NCBI GenBank assembly: GCA_900128395.1
Contig: LT649457.1
Location: 1-25,029, forward strand
Source of the DNA: Stramenopiles sp. TOSAG23-2
Taxonomy: Eukaryota > Sar
Reading direction: 5' to 3'
DNA: 25,029 nucleotides
Part shown: positions 10,317-18,823 of the stretch, in pieces
Layout: each line of letters starts with the position of its first letter
How positions within the stretch are numbered: position 1 is the first letter of the stretch
Program-made: the position numbers and the translations under genes
Notes under the pieces: model-generated
The model's database searches: none
What the model saw: only the letters and a program-made list of their open reading frames with translations
What the model was told of the DNA's origin: nothing

Positions 10317-11009
10317 CGTTATAAGTATAATATATATATATTCTTCTTCTGATCTTAGAACTATCGTATCTTGCATCTATATATACACACACATATATAT
10401 ATTATATAATCATTTAAAACTCTTTACTCTTCATCTTTCCAATGTACTCTATAATATATTATAAATATATAATTCATGAATATATAAAATAATAATAATA
10501 ATATGAAGAAGTATAATAATAATAATAATTTTTTTATATAATAATTCTAAAAATAATTCCCAGGCACAGAATAAAATGATTAAAGTCTAGATCTAATTGT
10601 ACTGATAAGCCCCCTATCAGTTTGGATATTGTACTATACAGCTATACAGTAGCTACTTGGTACTGTACCTGGTATTGCATTGTGCTATTATTATTAGCAG
10701 TTGTGCAGTTTAAGTTGTTAAAATATTTATATTAGTTGCATTCTAATTCCAGCATAACACAGAATAAGAAGAAGATGATAGTGATATAATACCACCAAAT
10801 GTACTACTTACTATTATATACTGTGAGAGCACTAGAGTAAAAACTAAAAACAATTATTTGTTATTATTGTCATAATTTCATCATAATCATTCCACACAAT
10901 ATATTCCATGAAGACAAGAATAGTTTGATTTCTTATTATCAATCAATCACTTCCCTCCCTTCCCCTCTTACCATTTTGAATTAATGATAAATAAATTATA
11001 TATATATAA
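10317..11009. other. Divergent intergenic region between the WDR48-like and START genes
   Basis: About 690 bp separate two divergent start codons, so both promoters should lie here. The sequence is AT-rich with TA and AAT/ATA runs near both starts. In the middle, 10601-10621 forms a 7-bp perfect hairpin (ACTGATA, loop AGCCCCC, TATCAGT). I see no coding frame with recognisable content. Confidence 0.6.
10601..10621. repeat. Short perfect hairpin (ACTGATA/TATCAGT)
   Basis: Seven-base perfect inverted repeat around a C-rich 7-nt loop, within the divergent spacer. The structure is visible directly; no function can be assigned. Confidence 0.5.
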
Positions 11010-12341
11010 ATGGGGAACATAGAATGTTTTGGGGATAGAGATGATGAGTATATCGATGAAGAAGGGGATACTGAGATGGTTATGTTGTTAAATGGGGAAG
11101 AAGTGCCTGTATCTGAATATAATGAAGAAACGGATAAGAATAATGCTATTTTTATGTTTCGTGTAGGTTCAACAACATTGGCTAAACGTGCTGTATCGGA
11201 AGAAAAATTCAAATCTGAAGTACAAACTATAACCGATGACAGTTGGGTATTGCCTGAGCGAACTAAAAGTGTTGTATATAAAGACTCGCGTCAAATAAAT
11301 TTAGAAAGATTAAAATCATATTTTAATGATGATTCTTCCTCAGACGAGGAAGATGACCTTAGTGATATAGATGAAGAAGAAGTGCAGGTTGAAGAATATG
11401 ATGAGAATGAAAATGAAAAAGAGGAAATCGAAACAAAAAATAAAAATAATAACAACGACAATAATAATAAAGAAGATGTCGAAATGAGTAATTTTGTAAA
11501 TAATGAGAATAAATCAAATTCACCTGCACCAATATCAAATACTACTACTACTACTACTAATAATAATAATAATATAAAAGCAACAAAAACTATGGCTCGA
11601 CGAAAAAGCAAAGAACGAAGAGCATCAGTTGTTGCAGAAGATCTTGTATCGCCAATACAAAATGTTATATGTGAAGAACTTGTTAGGGCTATATTGGATA
11701 AAGATACATGGGGTGCATGTATAGCTGATTTAAAGCAATATAAATCAAAAGTATATAAATTTGCAAATCCAACATCAAGTAATGTATTAGCATATAAATT
11801 AGTACATATTGTTGAAGGAATACCATATGATGTAAATGAAGCATTAAATAATGTAAAAGAACGAAAAAGTTGGGATTCATCTTATAAGGATGTAACCTCG
11901 TATAATATTGAAGGTTGTATATCTACAGATATTTTGCATTCTCGTTTTAAAAACTGGCTAATCCCAAGTTTTGATTTTGTAGATTTTCGTCGTACATGGC
12001 ATGATGTTCCATTATTTAATGAAAAAGGGGAAGAGAAAAAAGCTATTGTAGTTGGTTTTGTAGATGCTGATGGGCATCCAAAAGGTAAACCAGTGGAATC
12101 AGGTTTCAACCGTTGCCACTCAAAACGTCCAAGTGGTATGATTTTTGAAAATTGGAAGGTGAAAGAATTCCCTAAACGTAAATTTACAAGGATAACATAT
12201 TTTACTGTGAATAGTACCACTGGTATACCACCACCTGCTTTTATTGCAGATTCCAATACAATTGCATCTTGCAAAGCATTTAGAAAAGGACTAGATGCAT
12301 ATATGAAGAAAACACGGAAAAAAAAAGGAAAGAAAAGATAG
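11010..12341 (+). CDS. START-domain lipid-binding protein with acylation-type N-terminus
   Basis: This is a 443-residue protein. The start MGNIECFG has Gly at position 2 and Cys at position 6, the usual layout for N-myristoylation plus palmitoylation, which supports this ATG and suggests membrane attachment. Residues about 70-200 are acidic and then Asn/Thr-rich (AAT and ACT triplet runs). Residues about 213-435 look like a START (StAR-related lipid transfer) domain: DTWGACIADLKQYKSKVYKF, then a YKLVHIVEGIPYDVNEAL strand, ERKSWDSSYKDV, and SFDFVDFRRTW, which corresponds to the 'RDFV..R.W' core. The C-terminus is a short Lys-rich tail. START domains bind sterols, phospholipids or ceramide in a hydrophobic cavity; the ligand cannot be told here. 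The gene converges with the dioxygenase gene downstream. The stop is TAG. Confidence 0.8.
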   Translation: MGNIECFGDRDDEYIDEEGDTEMVMLLNGEEVPVSEYNEETDKNNAIFMFRVGSTTLAKRAVSEEKFKSEVQTITDDSWVLPERTKSVVYKDSRQINLERLKSYFNDDSSSDEEDDLSDIDEEEVQVEEYDENENEKEEIETKNKNNNNDNNNKEDVEMSNFVNNENKSNSPAPISNTTTTTTNNNNNIKATKTMARRKSKERRASVVAEDLVSPIQNVICEELVRAILDKDTWGACIADLKQYKSKVYKFANPTSSNVLAYKLVHIVEGIPYDVNEALNNVKERKSWDSSYKDVTSYNIEGCISTDILHSRFKNWLIPSFDFVDFRRTWHDVPLFNEKGEEKKAIVVGFVDADGHPKGKPVESGFNRCHSKRPSGMIFENWKVKEFPKRKFTRITYFTVNSTTGIPPPAFIADSNTIASCKAFRKGLDAYMKKTRKKKGKKR

Positions 12342-13136
12342 AAGAGCCAATGAATGTATTAATATATTTTGATGCTCTTGTGTTTATTGTATTTTACGTC
12401 GTATTTTGTGTGTCTACGTGGGCGATATACCTTCCATTTTTGTACGAACGTGAATTATTCTATAATATCTAATATTTTAATATTTTTATTAAAATATTTA
12501 ATTAATATATTAAAAAATGATTATATCATATATTTATATAATACGTACGAGGTATATTCGTATATATATATGCATATATATATCATACTTTTGAAGAGTA
12601 TGCATAGGAATTACGTATGATATAATTTATGAATTACTTCTCGTACCGATTCGTACAAACGTATGAATTATGCGGGTAAATATATTTAAAATTTTTACTT
12701 CGTACGAACTCGTATTCGTAAAATATACACACACAGATATATATATCAATTATATACGTATGATATGATATAATACTGATATATATTATTATATTTTTTG
12801 ATATAATAGGTTGAATTATTATTATATTTTAATATATACGGTTCGTATTATTAAATATACGCGTACGATTCGTACGTACTCGTATATTTTACATTTTTTA
12901 AAAAAATTATACGTCCGAATCCCAATTCCTTATACTCTCACAAGGTGCCATGAGAAAATACTTATCTTTTTGAGCCAACATTGATATCTATCTCACAATT
13001 ACGTATGTGTCAATAACACCATAACAGGAATTAACGATGAGGTAAATTATTTTTAAGTTTTATGACACATATATTTTTAAAAGTAAATTTAGAGATACAA
13101 AACATTGAGTTAGAATCACTTTCTCTAACTTTTTTT
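12342..13136. other. Convergent intergenic region rich in CGTAC motifs
   Basis: About 795 bp lie between two convergent genes. The region is very AT-rich but full of CGTAC/CGTACG/TACGAA motifs, many of them palindromic (for example around 12540, 12640, 12700 and 12860-12885). It also holds one copy of the AATTCCT-ended repeat at 12924-13032. No coding frame with recognisable content is seen. Confidence 0.6.
12924..13032 (-). repeat. Dispersed ~100-bp repeat, copy B
   Basis: The copy is bounded by AATTCCT and AGGAATT. Its reverse complement aligns along its length with 22415-22514. Shared blocks include AATTCCTGTTATGGT, TATTGACACATA, AATTGTSAGATAG and GAGAGTA.AAGGAATT, with small indels between. 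An exact 18-mer next to the other copy (TTAATAATACGAACCGTA) also recurs here in the matching orientation at 12837-12854. It could be a small non-autonomous element or a conserved 3'-flank structure. Confidence 0.75.
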
Positions 13137-14240
13137 CTATAATTTCGACTCTTGCCGACGTGCTTTTCTATCTTTTGCTAAATTCATATTTTGTATTTGA
13201 AAACTTGTACCATTGCCAACCATTTTTTCAACGACGCGTATATCGCGTTTTGATAAAACGCTTTTTGATAGAGAATTTTCAAATGATTTATCAAATGCAG
13301 ATCTTTCCAACATAGGTATAACCCATGCTGGTGTAACAGCACATAAAATTGCTGCGCGATCTTTTCCAGAAATATTTGTTTCTGGAGCTAAACGATGCCA
13401 TAATCTAGAGTCATATATAAAAGCACTTCCAGCTGGTGCTTCAACATGTACAACATCCCTATGAACGCCTTCACCAATTTTAGTACCTCCAATATTTATA
13501 TCTTCTCCATATTCTTTCCAACCTGGACCATGTTTTCTTAAATGAGAGCCAGGTATAAATTGTGTACCACCAGTGGAAGCTTTAAAATCGTCAACACATA
13601 TATTATATTGCACACCAAGTGCTGGATATTCCGGCCATTCGTCATCTGAAAACCTCCCAAGCCTATATGGATAATCAACATGCCATCCGCCTTCTGGAAA
13701 GGTCCCCTTCAGCTTTTTAACTGGTCGTAACACAGTCAGCCAAGGAATATGTCCTTGATGTATATGTTTAACGCCAAGGTAAGATTTTATCACATTCATA
13801 GCGATTGGATGAGCAGAAGCACTGGCTATTTCTGGCGATTCATGGATAGAATTTGGCATAATAAATCGATCATCATAATCACCAACGCCTAAATTTTTTC
13901 GCTCCGTTTTCACATAATTTCTTATATTTACAAGTTGTTTTTCGTCCAAAATATTTTCAATAATCGCATAGCCAATAGTTTGAAGCTCCTTTACATATTG
14001 CGAAGGCAATTTTGGTGAAGCAGAAATGATATTCCATTCATTCGGATGTTTCATATGAAATGTTACATTTATATTTGCTACGCTTACAAATTTCATTGCT
14101 TTATTATCTTGTTTCCATATACAGTTATCACCACAGTCATCATATGTTTTTACTTGTTGATGACTGTTATTGTTGTGTTCATTTACACCAAGATATTGCC
14201 CTGATTGTATGGAACATATTAATCTGTATGATTGGTTCAT
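13137..14240 (-). CDS. Phytanoyl-CoA dioxygenase (PhyH)-family Fe(II)/2-oxoglutarate oxygenase
   Basis: This is a 367-residue protein. The catalytic region (about residues 80-330) carries an HxD iron motif at H187-V188-D189 (GGWHVDYPYRLG), a distal iron-ligand His at H282 (SRLWHRLAP) and an Arg at 295 (KDRAAI) suited to binding 2-oxoglutarate. GGTQFIPGSHLRKHG is the usual PhyH loop. The facial triad is therefore intact and the enzyme is probably active; substrates in this family range from phytanoyl-CoA to halogenated or amino-acid compounds and cannot be told here. The first 75 residues are not part of the PhyH fold and contain SGQYLGVNE and a Trp-containing strand that recall a fascin or beta-trefoil module (weak). 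No peroxisomal PTS1 is seen (the end is ESKL, which only loosely resembles SKL). It shares a divergent promoter with the GST-like gene. Confidence 0.82.
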   Translation of the reverse strand: MNQSYRLICSIQSGQYLGVNEHNNNSHQQVKTYDDCGDNCIWKQDNKAMKFVSVANINVTFHMKHPNEWNIISASPKLPSQYVKELQTIGYAIIENILDEKQLVNIRNYVKTERKNLGVGDYDDRFIMPNSIHESPEIASASAHPIAMNVIKSYLGVKHIHQGHIPWLTVLRPVKKLKGTFPEGGWHVDYPYRLGRFSDDEWPEYPALGVQYNICVDDFKASTGGTQFIPGSHLRKHGPGWKEYGEDINIGGTKIGEGVHRDVVHVEAPAGSAFIYDSRLWHRLAPETNISGKDRAAILCAVTPAWVIPMLERSAFDKSFENSLSKSVLSKRDIRVVEKMVGNGTSFQIQNMNLAKDRKARRQESKL

Positions 14241-14795
14241 ATTCTACTTATATTGGGGAAAGTTTTAATAATCAGTCTGTAAGTAATATTTTTAAAAAAT
14301 GAAAAAGTTAACATATGATGTGGTATGAATCGATATAGTTATTTTATATCAGGTATGATCTGTATTTGCATGCAATGCTTGTACTAATTTGACATACAAA
14401 TTAAAATGTTTATCCAATTATTTCGTAAAGCAACCTAAAGCGGAAGAAAAACAATAAATAAATACACGAGGTTTTTGATTTTTGATGATATTAATAGCTA
14501 ATATCAGTACATTTACTATATGAAATATCCCGTCAAGTATAATATTACGGGGATTTTTTTGTTGTGTTGTTTTATTATTTCAATTATGTTGGCTGGATTA
14601 GACGGAGTTGCCAGACGACACACCCATCATGAAGAACTAATCTACTAAAATACTATTAATATTGTTATTTAGTTTAACAAACAATACACAACAGATACAA
14701 ACATAAGATATAGATAGAGCTAGTCGTCTATAGATATATAAACAAAGAGTAACCACATTTGGGGAGAAAACAACAACAACGTTTGAAACAAAAGA
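14241..14795. other. Divergent promoter region of the dioxygenase and GST-like genes
   Basis: About 555 bp lie between two divergent start codons. It includes the decamer TAGTCGTCTA at 14721-14730, which is 66 bp before the GST start and recurs twice elsewhere, and an imperfect hairpin ATCCCGT/ACGGGGAT at 14527-14554 followed by a T run. No coding frame with recognisable content is seen. Confidence 0.5.
14721..14730 (+). promoter_or_regulatory. Recurrent decamer TAGTCGTCTA, copy 1
   Basis: One of three exact copies in intergenic DNA of this window (others at 20322-20331 on the minus strand and 24983-24992). It lies 66 bp upstream of the GST-like start codon. A promoter role is inferred from position only. 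Confidence 0.3.
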
Positions 14796-15365
14796 ATGCC
14801 AAAGCCAACAGTTACGGTATATGGAAAACAAGCAAGTCGAACTTCACGTGTGACTTGGTGTTGCAGAGAACTAGGAATTGAATTTTCGCATATTACAGAA
14901 CATGCGCCTTTAAAGTATAATCCAAATGATCAAGTACCTGTTGTAAAAATTGAGGAAGAAGGTAAAGATCCCTTTACTCTTTATGAATCGTTTGCTATCA
15001 ATAACTATTTATGCAAAAGGTTCCAAAGCAAAATGGCTGCTAAGTCACCAGAGGAAGAAGCGAAAATGCAACAGTGGTCACTGTGGGCAATAACTGAACT
15101 TGAAGCTATTGTTTTAAAAAATTTGGAAACAAAAGCTGATGTCGCAACGGAGCTAGAGAACCCATTGACAGCGTTTGACAAAGAACTAGAAGGCAAGCAG
15201 TATCTTGTAGGCAATAGATTTACTATTGCAGATTTAAATGTTGCTAGCATTTTAGTCAATTGGGGTAGAAATTTGGATTTATCGAAATATCAAAATGTCA
15301 AACGTTGGAGCGATAGTATTAATTCAAGAGAGAAGAGAAGACCGCCGAGGAAAGCAAAATTGTGA
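14796..15365 (+). CDS. Glutathione S-transferase-like protein
   Basis: This is a 189-residue protein. Residues 1-80 match a GST N-terminal thioredoxin fold: TVTVYGKQASRTSRVTWCCRE holds the first strand, the Ser/Arg-rich turn and the first helix. QVPVV carries the cis-proline, and LYESFAINNYL is the glutathione-binding ES motif. The C-terminal helical domain (about 90-185) contains NRFTIADLNVASILVNW, the conserved 'FTIADL' N-capping box and hydrophobic staple of GSTs, and ends NVKRWSDSINSRE like most GSTs. The catalytic residue is probably one of the Ser residues near positions 14-17. The C-terminal domain is on the short side. The family conjugates glutathione to electrophiles or acts as a reductase. 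Class cannot be assigned. Confidence 0.82.
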   Translation: MPKPTVTVYGKQASRTSRVTWCCRELGIEFSHITEHAPLKYNPNDQVPVVKIEEEGKDPFTLYESFAINNYLCKRFQSKMAAKSPEEEAKMQQWSLWAITELEAIVLKNLETKADVATELENPLTAFDKELEGKQYLVGNRFTIADLNVASILVNWGRNLDLSKYQNVKRWSDSINSREKRRPPRKAKL

Positions 15366-15991
15366 ACGACGTACGTATATAAGACACAAATTATTGATTG
15401 TCATATTTGTGAACATGGAGAAAGGATACATCCCTGATTACCATATTCATGTTCATTTACAACATCTTCTAGTACACGACAGAGAGAGTAATATAATTAT
15501 ATATATATATATATATATACGGATCGTATAATAAATAAAATAAATATAATATTATATATAAAAAAGATATTAGCAACTGCATTATAATTTTTTTACTTTG
15601 CACCTTTCTGGCGGCTTTCAACCTTCTTTTCTTCTTCCTCCATCCATGATAAACTAATTTTATATAGTCTATGATTGAATATAGGCAGAGTCTATACTTG
15701 AACTACACCAGCACTAGCACATTATTTCACCAGACTGTTATACTACTGGTAGTCTATGCTGGTGGTGGTATGATGATAATAATAAAAAAAACAATCATCA
15801 ATAATAAATAAACACGAAATAATAGACTTATTACGTATTTACTTAATATAAAATAAATACATAAGTCTAATATATATTCAAAAGCAACGTAAATTTACAA
15901 AACTTTCTTTCTGGCATATGATTACCGTATTATATATCTAGTTTGTGAAAATATAATATTTTACTTTGTTCCCAATTTTTGAATTTACAGT
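15366..15991. other. Intergenic region upstream of PIG-A
   Basis: About 625 bp, AT-rich, with a TA microsatellite around 15498-15519, AATAAA-like signals after the GST gene, and a CACCAG/TGGTGG-rich patch near 15705-15770. The last bases before the PIG-A ATG read TTTGAATTTACAG, a good splice acceptor, so a 5'-leader intron is possible. A short Lys/Glu-rich minus-strand frame near 15605-15695 is too weak to call. Confidence 0.5.
15498..15519. repeat. TA dinucleotide microsatellite
   Basis: Uninterrupted AT/TA run in the spacer after the GST-like gene. Confidence 0.7.
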
Positions 15992-17437
15992 ATGAGCTAT
16001 AGCAACACTTCTTCCTCGCCAAGTTATAGTGGTGGTAGGCGTCACAAAATATGCATGGTATCAGACTTTTTTTATCCACGCCTTGGAGGTGTTGAAATGC
16101 ATTTATGGTCTTTATCTCAAAATCTATTACGTCTTGGACATAAAGTTATTGTTGTTACACATTCATACAAAGATAGAATGGGTGTAAGGTATATGACTAA
16201 TGGTTTAAAAGTATACTATATACCGCTGCCATTTGTTGAAGATTTTATTCCATTTTTGCAAAATAGTACGGACCAATTGTCAATGCCAACTTTTCAAGCG
16301 TGGTTGCCTTTATTTAGGAATATATTAATTCGAGAAAACATTTCAATAGTACATGCACACCAATGCGTATCAGCCATGACGCATGCATCCTTGATGCACG
16401 CACAGTCGATGGGTTATTACACTGTATACACAGATCATTCATTGTTTGGTCTAAACGATTTTCCAGGTATACATTTAAATAAATTACTCAAATTTACTTT
16501 GACTGGTGTTGATAACTCTATTTGTGTATCGCATACATGTCGAGAAAATTTAGTTTTACGTGCTTCTTTAGATCCTAAAAAAGTAGCTGTGATTCCAAAT
16601 GCGGTTGATACAAATAAATTCGTTCCAGATATGCGAGTTAGAAATGGGATCAAATCTAATATTATCAATATTGTTGTAATCAGCCGTTTAGTATATAGAA
16701 AAGGTATAGATTTGTTGGTAGATATTATTCCAAATGTTTGTGAACAAGTGCCAAATGTAAATTTTATTATAGGCGGTGATGGACCAAAACGTTTAATTAT
16801 AGAAGAAATGATCGAAAAATATGAATTGTACAACCGAGTAGAATTATTAGGGCAACTACCACATGATAAAGTTCGTGGGGTCTTAGTGAAAGGGCATATA
16901 TTTTTAAATTGTTCATTGACAGAATCTTTTTGTATAGCCATTTTAGAAGCTGCTTCTTGTGGATTGTATATTGTGAGCACATCTGTTGGTGGTATACCTG
17001 AAATTTTGCCAAACGATATGGTAACATTTGCGGAACGTACATCAGCTATCAGTTTAACAAATGCAGTATTGAACTCATTAAATGTAATTCATAGGATAAA
17101 TCCATTGGAACATCATAAACGTGTAAAGAAAATGTACCATTGGCGTCATGTCGCCGAAAGGACTGTGACAGTGTACGATGGTTTAAGGAAAAAACGACCT
17201 CTGTTTTTTTACGAAAGGGTCCTTACAATGCTTAAAATCGGACAATATTTTGGTATTATTTCTATCATAATCATTGCGTTAGATATGATGTTATTACAAG
17301 TTATAGATTGGATTTATCCAAAGTCAGAGATAGAGCGTGCACCAGATTTTCCTACTAAAGATTATGCTCGGAATTTGAAGCAAATACATTTAGATGATAA
17401 AATACGAAAGGGTAATACGAAAAGTATTAAAAAATGA
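15992..17437 (+). CDS. PIGA: PIG-A: GPI-GlcNAc transferase catalytic subunit
   Basis: This 481-residue protein matches human PIG-A/yeast Gpi3 along almost its full length. The enzyme transfers GlcNAc from UDP-GlcNAc to phosphatidylinositol on the cytosolic face of the ER, the first step of GPI-anchor synthesis. Diagnostic segments are ICMVSDFFYPRLGGVEMH near the start, TDHSLFGLNDFPG, VSHTCRENLVLRASLDP, VIPNAVDTNKF, VVISRLVYRKGIDLL and FIIGGDGPKRLIIEEM. The GT4 EX7E motif is present at E311 and E319 (TESFCIAILEAASCG), and GGIPEILP follows. One C-terminal TM helix lies at about residues 412-438, as expected for ER anchoring. The ATG is preceded directly by a splice-acceptor-like TTTACAG, so a leader intron is possible, but the visible frame already begins with a short Ser-rich lead before the conserved fold. 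The stop is TGA. Confidence 0.95.
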   Translation: MSYSNTSSSPSYSGGRRHKICMVSDFFYPRLGGVEMHLWSLSQNLLRLGHKVIVVTHSYKDRMGVRYMTNGLKVYYIPLPFVEDFIPFLQNSTDQLSMPTFQAWLPLFRNILIRENISIVHAHQCVSAMTHASLMHAQSMGYYTVYTDHSLFGLNDFPGIHLNKLLKFTLTGVDNSICVSHTCRENLVLRASLDPKKVAVIPNAVDTNKFVPDMRVRNGIKSNIINIVVISRLVYRKGIDLLVDIIPNVCEQVPNVNFIIGGDGPKRLIIEEMIEKYELYNRVELLGQLPHDKVRGVLVKGHIFLNCSLTESFCIAILEAASCGLYIVSTSVGGIPEILPNDMVTFAERTSAISLTNAVLNSLNVIHRINPLEHHKRVKKMYHWRHVAERTVTVYDGLRKKRPLFFYERVLTMLKIGQYFGIISIIIIALDMMLLQVIDWIYPKSEIERAPDFPTKDYARNLKQIHLDDKIRKGNTKSIKK

Positions 17438-17848
17438 TACGTATTTAATAAATTATGTCCCTATAAAATATAATATGTAGTACGTCGTATTAATTATAAT
17501 GCATTAACTTATTTTTTAATTTACTCATGATAATTCCTACTCTCCAAAAAGAATACAATAACTGAGACAATAATAATCTATCTCACTAAACTGAAAGATG
17601 GACACAATGAATTGTAACATTGCGATAAAGTTCATTGAAATCCACAGAGTGTCATTATACGCATTAATTGAAAACCGTGTATTGTTCAAAGGTGTGTGAT
17701 ACATCGTACCGTGGTAGAGTATATCGTGATCCTTCTTGCATATACAGTTTAAAGTGCAATGAATATGACTCGCATAAAAGTCAGATATATATACGTATAT
17801 ATTATTTTTATATAAATATGTCACACACACGCGCGCGCGTATTCTTCG
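17438..17848. other. Convergent intergenic region after PIG-A
   Basis: About 410 bp between convergent genes. It holds a diverged third copy of the AATTCCT-ended repeat at 17532-17613 and a CA/CG dinucleotide run near 17822-17840. No coding content is recognised. Confidence 0.55.
17532..17613 (-). repeat. Dispersed ~100-bp repeat, diverged copy C
   Basis: It starts AATTCC and shares TACTCTC, GAATAC, a TGAG.CAA block and the 11-mer ATCTATCTCAC with the copies at 12924-13032 and 22415-22514 in the same order, but is shorter and lacks a clean AGGAATT end. The match is by eye and weaker than that between the other two copies. Confidence 0.5.
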
Positions 17849-18823
17849 TCATTTATCTTGCTCTCCCTCATTTGTGTTGTTCCACTTCTCAACTTTTTTA
17901 ATAGAATCTCGATAAGCTTTATTTTGTCGAGATATTTTTTTCATTGAATTTATAGACTTTACTTTAGAAGACAATTGAGACAAGCTTAATTTAGACGATT
18001 TTCTCTTCTTTTTTTTCTTTTTTTTCTTTTTCTTTTCTATTTCTTGATCGATAATTTGTACTGGGTCTTCTTCAACTTCTGTTCCCTTTGATGATTGATT
18101 AATATTTTCCTCATTTAATTTATCAAAAATTTTATCAATTTCTTTTTTTGCCATTTGTAACGAATTTGGTTCATTTGCTACATCTATTGTCGTCTCCTCC
18201 TCCTCCTTCTTATTATTATCAACATTAGTATTATTATTATCAGTTTTATCATTACTATTATCATCAACTTTTGGAATGCTTGAACTACTTTTATTATCAG
18301 TGTTACTAGTCGCACCAGCATTGTTACCTTGTATGCTACGTGCATCGTTTTTCTCCTCGGTATTGGTGTTTTCATTGATATGGTTAACTTTTATAACACT
18401 ATCTTTAACGTTTTGTATTTGTTTTTTAGTCTCTTCCTCACTATTATTATTATAACTGTCAATGATACTTGGGATCTTTTTTTGGTTATCTGCTACCACC
18501 ATTGGATGATTGTTTATTCTATCTATAGTATCAAGTGAAGCTTCTCTATTGACTAAATGTCTTTGCATTTCAATAACCTGTAACAAAGTTTCTTCAAACA
18601 CTTGTTTCAACGAACTTTTATTATCCACTTTTTTGAAACTCATATGGTTAGTGTTACCAAGTTCCCCTTCACTATATAACAGTTGACTTTGTCGTCGCAA
18701 CTTGAACGCATCATCATATTCAACAACAAGACTAGTAGAACATAAAATTGCTGCATACGCAGACTGTAACTCCTTTCGGCAAGTTATTGCCGCCTCTAAC
18801 GCAATTTGATGTTTGTCATTCAT
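17849..18823 (-). CDS. Uncharacterised Asn/Lys/Glu-rich protein
   Basis: This is a 324-residue frame I do not recognise. Residues 1-95 have normal complexity and look helical (HQIALEAAITCRKELQSAYA, then EYDDAFKLRRQSQLLYSEGE and ETLLQVIEMQRHLVNREASL), suggesting a short coiled-coil or helical bundle. Residues about 115-225 are Asn/Asp/Ser/Thr-rich low complexity. A Glu-rich amphipathic stretch (KKEIDKIFDKLNEENINQ) follows, then a run of about 12 Lys/Arg near residue 270 and a basic Ser-rich tail. No TM segment or known motif is visible. The frame stays open for about 25 codons upstream of the chosen ATG without another ATG (KAPPTYFTNIYPFI just before Met1), so an upstream spliced exon is possible. 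The poly-Lys run could act in nuclear or nucleolar targeting. Confidence 0.65.
   Translation of the reverse strand: MNDKHQIALEAAITCRKELQSAYAAILCSTSLVVEYDDAFKLRRQSQLLYSEGELGNTNHMSFKKVDNKSSLKQVFEETLLQVIEMQRHLVNREASLDTIDRINNHPMVVADNQKKIPSIIDSYNNNSEEETKKQIQNVKDSVIKVNHINENTNTEEKNDARSIQGNNAGATSNTDNKSSSSIPKVDDNSNDKTDNNNTNVDNNKKEEEETTIDVANEPNSLQMAKKEIDKIFDKLNEENINQSSKGTEVEEDPVQIIDQEIEKKKKKKKKKKRKSSKLSLSQLSSKVKSINSMKKISRQNKAYRDSIKKVEKWNNTNEGEQDK

Noticed and set aside
14527-14560. Hairpin followed by a T run, like a bacterial intrinsic terminator
   Set aside because: The genome is eukaryotic, the stem is imperfect and it lies in a divergent promoter region where a terminator makes no sense.
15605-15695. 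Short minus-strand frame ending MEEEEKKVESRQKGAK
   Set aside because: It could be a last exon of a small protein, but it is only about 30 codons, low in complexity and has no convincing upstream exon.
16435-16980. 181-codon minus-strand frame inside PIG-A
   Set aside because: It is fully antisense to strongly conserved PIG-A sequence and has no recognisable motif; a shadow of AT-rich coding DNA.
17822-17840. CA/CG dinucleotide run as a possible regulatory site
   Set aside because: It is an ordinary simple repeat with no supporting context.
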